DNA of 6,136 nt, taken from positions 1-6,136 of the forward strand of contig SXHE01000327.1 in the NCBI GenBank assembly GCA_005773755.1, in the 5' to 3' direction. This document shows positions 5,702 to 6,136 of the stretch, piece after piece. The first letter of the stretch is position 1. Each line of letters starts with the position of its first letter. The notes under the pieces are model-generated. The model ran no database searches and was not told where the DNA came from. It saw only the letters and a program-made list of their open reading frames with translations. The translations under genes and the position numbers were made by a program. The stretch comes from Planctomycetia bacterium (GTDB taxonomy: Bacteria; Planctomycetota; Planctomycetia; Gemmatales; Gemmataceae).

Positions 5702-6136
5702 ATGTCACTCGTCGTCGAAAACGTCTCCAAAGAATACCCCACGCGCACCGGCGCGCTCTCGATCCTGCGCGGTGTGAGCCTCACGCTCGAGCGCGGGGCC
5801 GCGGTCGCGGTGATGGGGCCGTCCGGGTCGGGCAAGAGCACGCTGCTGCACATCCTCGGCACCCTCGACCGTCCCACCGGCGGCACGGTTGAGCTCGACG
5901 GCACCGACCCGTTCGCGCTCGCGGAACCGGAACTGGCCGCTTTCCGCAACGCTCGCATCGGCTTCGTGTTCCAGGACCACCACCTGCTGCCGCAGTGTTC
6001 GGTGCTGGAAAACGTCCTGATCCCGACGCTCGTGAGCCGGACGACCAAGCCCGCGGAAACGGAAGCCTACGCGCGCGACCTGCTCGCGCGCGTCGGCCTC
6101 GGCGACCGGCTCGACCACCGCCCCGCGGAGCTGTCC
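5702..6136 (+). CDS. ABC transporter ATP-binding protein, LolD/MacB type (partial, 3' end outside window)
   Basis: The frame from ATG 5702 stays open to the last base, giving 145 codons of an ABC ATPase. Walker A is GPSGSGKS at residues 39-46, the Q-loop is FVFQDHHLLP at 88-97 with Q91, and the last visible residues PAELS begin the LSGGQ signature, which would follow directly outside the window. Walker B and the H-loop are also outside. The N-terminus (LVVENVSKEYPTRTGALSILRGVSL), the helix after Walker A (HILGTLDRPTGGTV) and the Q-loop LLPQCSVLENVLIP are characteristic of the LolD/MacB/FtsE group. These ATPases power FtsX-like permeases that extract lipoproteins or move lipids, peptides or macrolides from the inner membrane. 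A permease gene is therefore expected downstream. The start is seven bases after the toroid protein's stop; the only upstream Shine-Dalgarno candidate, GGTGGA at 5685-5690, is weak and eleven bases away, so coupling is likely. Confidence 0.9.
   Translation, partial: MSLVVENVSKEYPTRTGALSILRGVSLTLERGAAVAVMGPSGSGKSTLLHILGTLDRPTGGTVELDGTDPFALAEPELAAFRNARIGFVFQDHHLLPQCSVLENVLIPTLVSRTTKPAETEAYARDLLARVGLGDRLDHRPAELS

Noticed and set aside
4606..6048. 480-codon open frame on the minus strand
   Set aside because: It lies opposite the toroid and ABC genes, which have clear family motifs. Its Arg/Ala/Val/Gly-rich composition is that of a shadow frame in high-GC DNA.

Overview
This is a GC-rich, densely coding bacterial window in which every supported gene lies on the + strand. 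The protein content suggests a planctomycete, probably Gemmata-like. The main reasons are a Tat-signal Gfo/Idh/MocA oxidoreductase of the kind multiplied in Planctomycetes and Bacteroidetes, a squalene-cyclase/prenyltransferase-repeat protein, and strong G/C preference at third codon positions. The lineage is inferred from family resemblance, because no rRNA or other marker gene is present.

Layout: (1) bases 1-132 are the 3' end of an unidentified gene. (2) Bases 133-298 are intergenic, with a small palindromic repeat, a weak promoter candidate and a clear Shine-Dalgarno. (3) Bases 299-2543 hold a two-gene unit: a Tat-exported Gfo/Idh/MocA-type oxidoreductase and an unrecognised 289-residue protein that looks rich in beta strands. 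A perfect 12-bp hairpin lies between them. (4) Bases 2544-2622 hold a second, inverted copy of the palindromic repeat and a GC-rich hairpin that would mask the ribosome binding site of the next gene. (5) Bases 2623-6136 are a tightly packed run of five genes: a family 4 glycosyltransferase, a small four-helix membrane protein, a hot-dog acyl-CoA thioesterase, a prenyltransferase-beta/squalene-cyclase-like toroid protein, and the first 145 codons of a LolD/MacB-type ABC ATPase that is cut by the window end.

The oxidoreductase and its neighbour probably act on sugars outside the cytoplasm or at the envelope. The five-gene run, with gaps of 6, 19, -4 and 7 bases, could be one transcript with an envelope or lipid theme: sugar transfer, acyl-thioester hydrolysis, a terpenoid-type toroid and a lipoprotein-type ABC exporter. 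That functional link is inference.

No rRNA, tRNA, CRISPR array, insertion sequence or complete mobile element was seen. I do not see proof of a wholly new system. The most unusual items are the toroid protein, which seems to lack two of the three zinc ligands of protein prenyltransferases, the two inverted copies of a palindromic repeat that bracket the oxidoreductase unit, and the hairpin over the glycosyltransferase start.
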